This document shows, piece after piece, positions 63,286-64,000 of a DNA stretch of 64,000 nt. The notes beneath the pieces are model-generated. The model had not been told where the DNA came from and made no database searches. It worked only from the letters and a program-made list of their open reading frames with translations. Each line of letters starts with the position of its first letter. Position 1 is the first letter of the stretch. Location of the stretch: positions 558,001 to 622,000 of the forward strand of contig NZ_JAOAMV010000001.1 in assembly GCF_025154015.1 (NCBI RefSeq), given 5' to 3'. The DNA comes from Tsuneonella litorea. Lineage in GTDB: Bacteria > Pseudomonadota > Alphaproteobacteria > Sphingomonadales > Sphingomonadaceae. Both the position numbers and the translations under genes were made by a program.

Positions 63286-63831
63286 TCAGTCCACCCGCTT
63301 GACGCGAATGCCGCGGCGGCCCGCGATGTTCGCCATATAGCTTCCCATCGCCGCCTTGCGGATCACGATCTCCTCGCCGCGGGTCGGGTCGCGGTAGAGG
63401 ACCTGGCTGTCGGTCTGTTGCCAGCGGGCACCGTCGGGAAGCACGAAATACCATTTGCCCGGGGCGTATTCGCCGGCCCGCGCAATCGTGCTGGTCAGGG
63501 TCTGGAACTCCTCGCTCTCGTCGTCGTCGCCCCCGAAGATGCCCAGCTTGGGAAGCGTGAACCCGAACAGGCCCTTGCGGGTTTCGCGCACCGCCTCGCG
63601 GTCGGCGAAGGCGATGTCCCTGGCCGCTTCGGCAGCGGCGAGCGCGGCCGACGCCGCATCGAAGCACGCGAGCCTGCGGTCGGCCTCGGCGATCTCACGG
63701 CAAGAGTAGATGCCTTCGATCACGGCCGGGGTGGCGGTTGGCTGGGGATCGCGCGCGGCCGCGGTGCCTCCGCCGAACGCGCCGGCGACAACGGCGCCGG
63801 TGACAAGGGCACAGGTGACAAGGCGTTTCAT
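63286..63831 (-). CDS. Exported protein of unknown function
   Basis: A 181-residue protein with a signal peptide (1-26, ending TAAARD). Cys residues in YSCREIAEADRRLACFDAASAALA match a common pattern of exported alphaproteobacterial proteins ('disulfide near the N-terminus'). The C-terminus has a beta-rich REEIVIRKAAMGSYMANIAGRRGIRVKRVD stretch. No named family. It converges with the M23 gene, 10 bp apart. Confidence 0.7.
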   Translation of the reverse strand: MKRLVTCALVTGAVVAGAFGGGTAAARDPQPTATPAVIEGIYSCREIAEADRRLACFDAASAALAAAEAARDIAFADREAVRETRKGLFGFTLPKLGIFGGDDDESEEFQTLTSTIARAGEYAPGKWYFVLPDGARWQQTDSQVLYRDPTRGEEIVIRKAAMGSYMANIAGRRGIRVKRVD

Positions 63832-63902
63832 CGTCGGCAACCCGTTTCTCCCGGCCGTTTTCTGGCTTGCGACCCCGGCATAGCATTGGCCAGACAACGC
63901 GA

Positions 63903-63937
63903 AAAGGGCGCGCGGACCGAGGTCTCGCGCGCCCTTT
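63903..63937 (-). terminator. Long intrinsic terminator for the right-edge gene
   Basis: AAAGGGCGCGCG and CGCGCGCCCTTT form a 12-bp perfect stem, with an inner GACC/GGTC. On the minus strand it is followed by TTTTC, so it ends the transcript from the gene truncated at the right edge. Confidence 0.88.
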
Positions 63938-63958
63938 CGAGCAGCCCTGGGACCGCAA

Positions 63959-64000
63959 TCAGGCGGCGGTCTTTTCCGCCTTCTTCAGCTCGCGCTTCAC
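63959..64000 (-). CDS. C-terminal fragment of an unidentified protein
   Basis: Thirteen codons and a TGA: VKRELKKAEKTAA. The gene continues beyond the window; a strong terminator follows. The Lys/Ala/Glu tail is too short to name. Confidence 0.5.
   Translation of the reverse strand: MKRELKKAEKTAA

Noticed and set aside
63695-63958. Minus-strand open frame at the right edge
   Set aside because: It is out of frame with the exported protein at 63286-63831 and crosses a strong terminator hairpin.

Overview
The window is high-GC chromosomal DNA of an alphaproteobacterium, most likely Sphingomonadales (Erythrobacteraceae or Sphingomonadaceae). This rests on the gene order gidA-gidB-parA-parB / rho-hemJ-hemE / ppsR-maf-aroE-coaE-dnaQ, on DUF1491, DUF2093, DUF2497 (PopZ) and UrcA family proteins, on a fused ThiS-ThiG, and on an S9 with an acidic N-terminal extension. 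No rRNA, tRNA, IS element or CRISPR array was seen.

The window very probably spans the chromosomal replication origin. The 315-bp gap between hemE (-) and ppsR (+), 17862-18176, has the same flanks as Caulobacter oriC. It carries four DnaA-box-like sequences, five GANTC sites and a repeated decamer. To its left, mostly on the minus strand, lie hemE, hemJ, rho, mnmE, mnmG, rsmG, parA and parB; four ParB-binding parS sites sit 8.4-11.2 kb from the origin, three of them inside rsmG and mnmG. To its right, on the plus strand, runs a tightly coupled set ppsR-maf-aroE-coaE, then dnaQ, hpf, ptsN, a thioesterase, DUF1491 and a cell-wall hydrolase. A popZ-like gene lies 9 kb to the right.

Regions: 2-619 partial glycine-zipper protein; 669-5095 a minimal Csu-type (archaic chaperone-usher) pilus cluster; 5202-11056 chromosome partition and tRNA modification; 11153-13872 a small hydrolase / FMN glutamate-synthase-like / NTF2-like operon; 13895-about 14880 a low-GC islet with a DUF3800 gene; 14913-17861 rho, hemJ, hemE; 17862-18176 oriC; 18177-24629 origin-right housekeeping; 24649-29659 (mostly minus) xth, erpA, CBS protein, ferredoxin, popZ, tolC, pcm; 29808-33391 fumarase and a LytS/LytTR two-component pair; 33524-36033 UrcA, lipid-kinase-like and metallophosphoesterase genes; 36110-38591 (minus) rplM-rpsI, cutA, ctaA; 38652-41657 MerC-like, ThiS-ThiG and small membrane or unknown proteins; 41701-46348 (minus) acyl-CoA synthetase, gamma-glutamyltransferase, pyrD; 46470-46585 a candidate sRNA; 46733-54929 an AraC regulator and a ten-gene, overlapping suf operon led by an IscR-like Rrf2 regulator; 54963-59370 small membrane proteins, a sugar/adenosine kinase and a membrane-anchored LuxR regulator; 59439-63831 purD and xseA with overlapping divergent start codons, DUF2093, an M23 peptidase and an unknown secreted protein.

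Most interesting points: the origin and parS cluster; the suf operon, which carries three genes outside the textbook set (a DUF559 nuclease-fold protein and two small exported proteins) locked in by start/stop overlaps; an orphan sRNA with an anti-Shine-Dalgarno loop and strong terminator; candidate metal and iron-sulfur regulator operators at merC and the suf regulator; and the horizontally acquired DUF3800 islet. Functions are assigned by reading the protein sequences; no database search was run.
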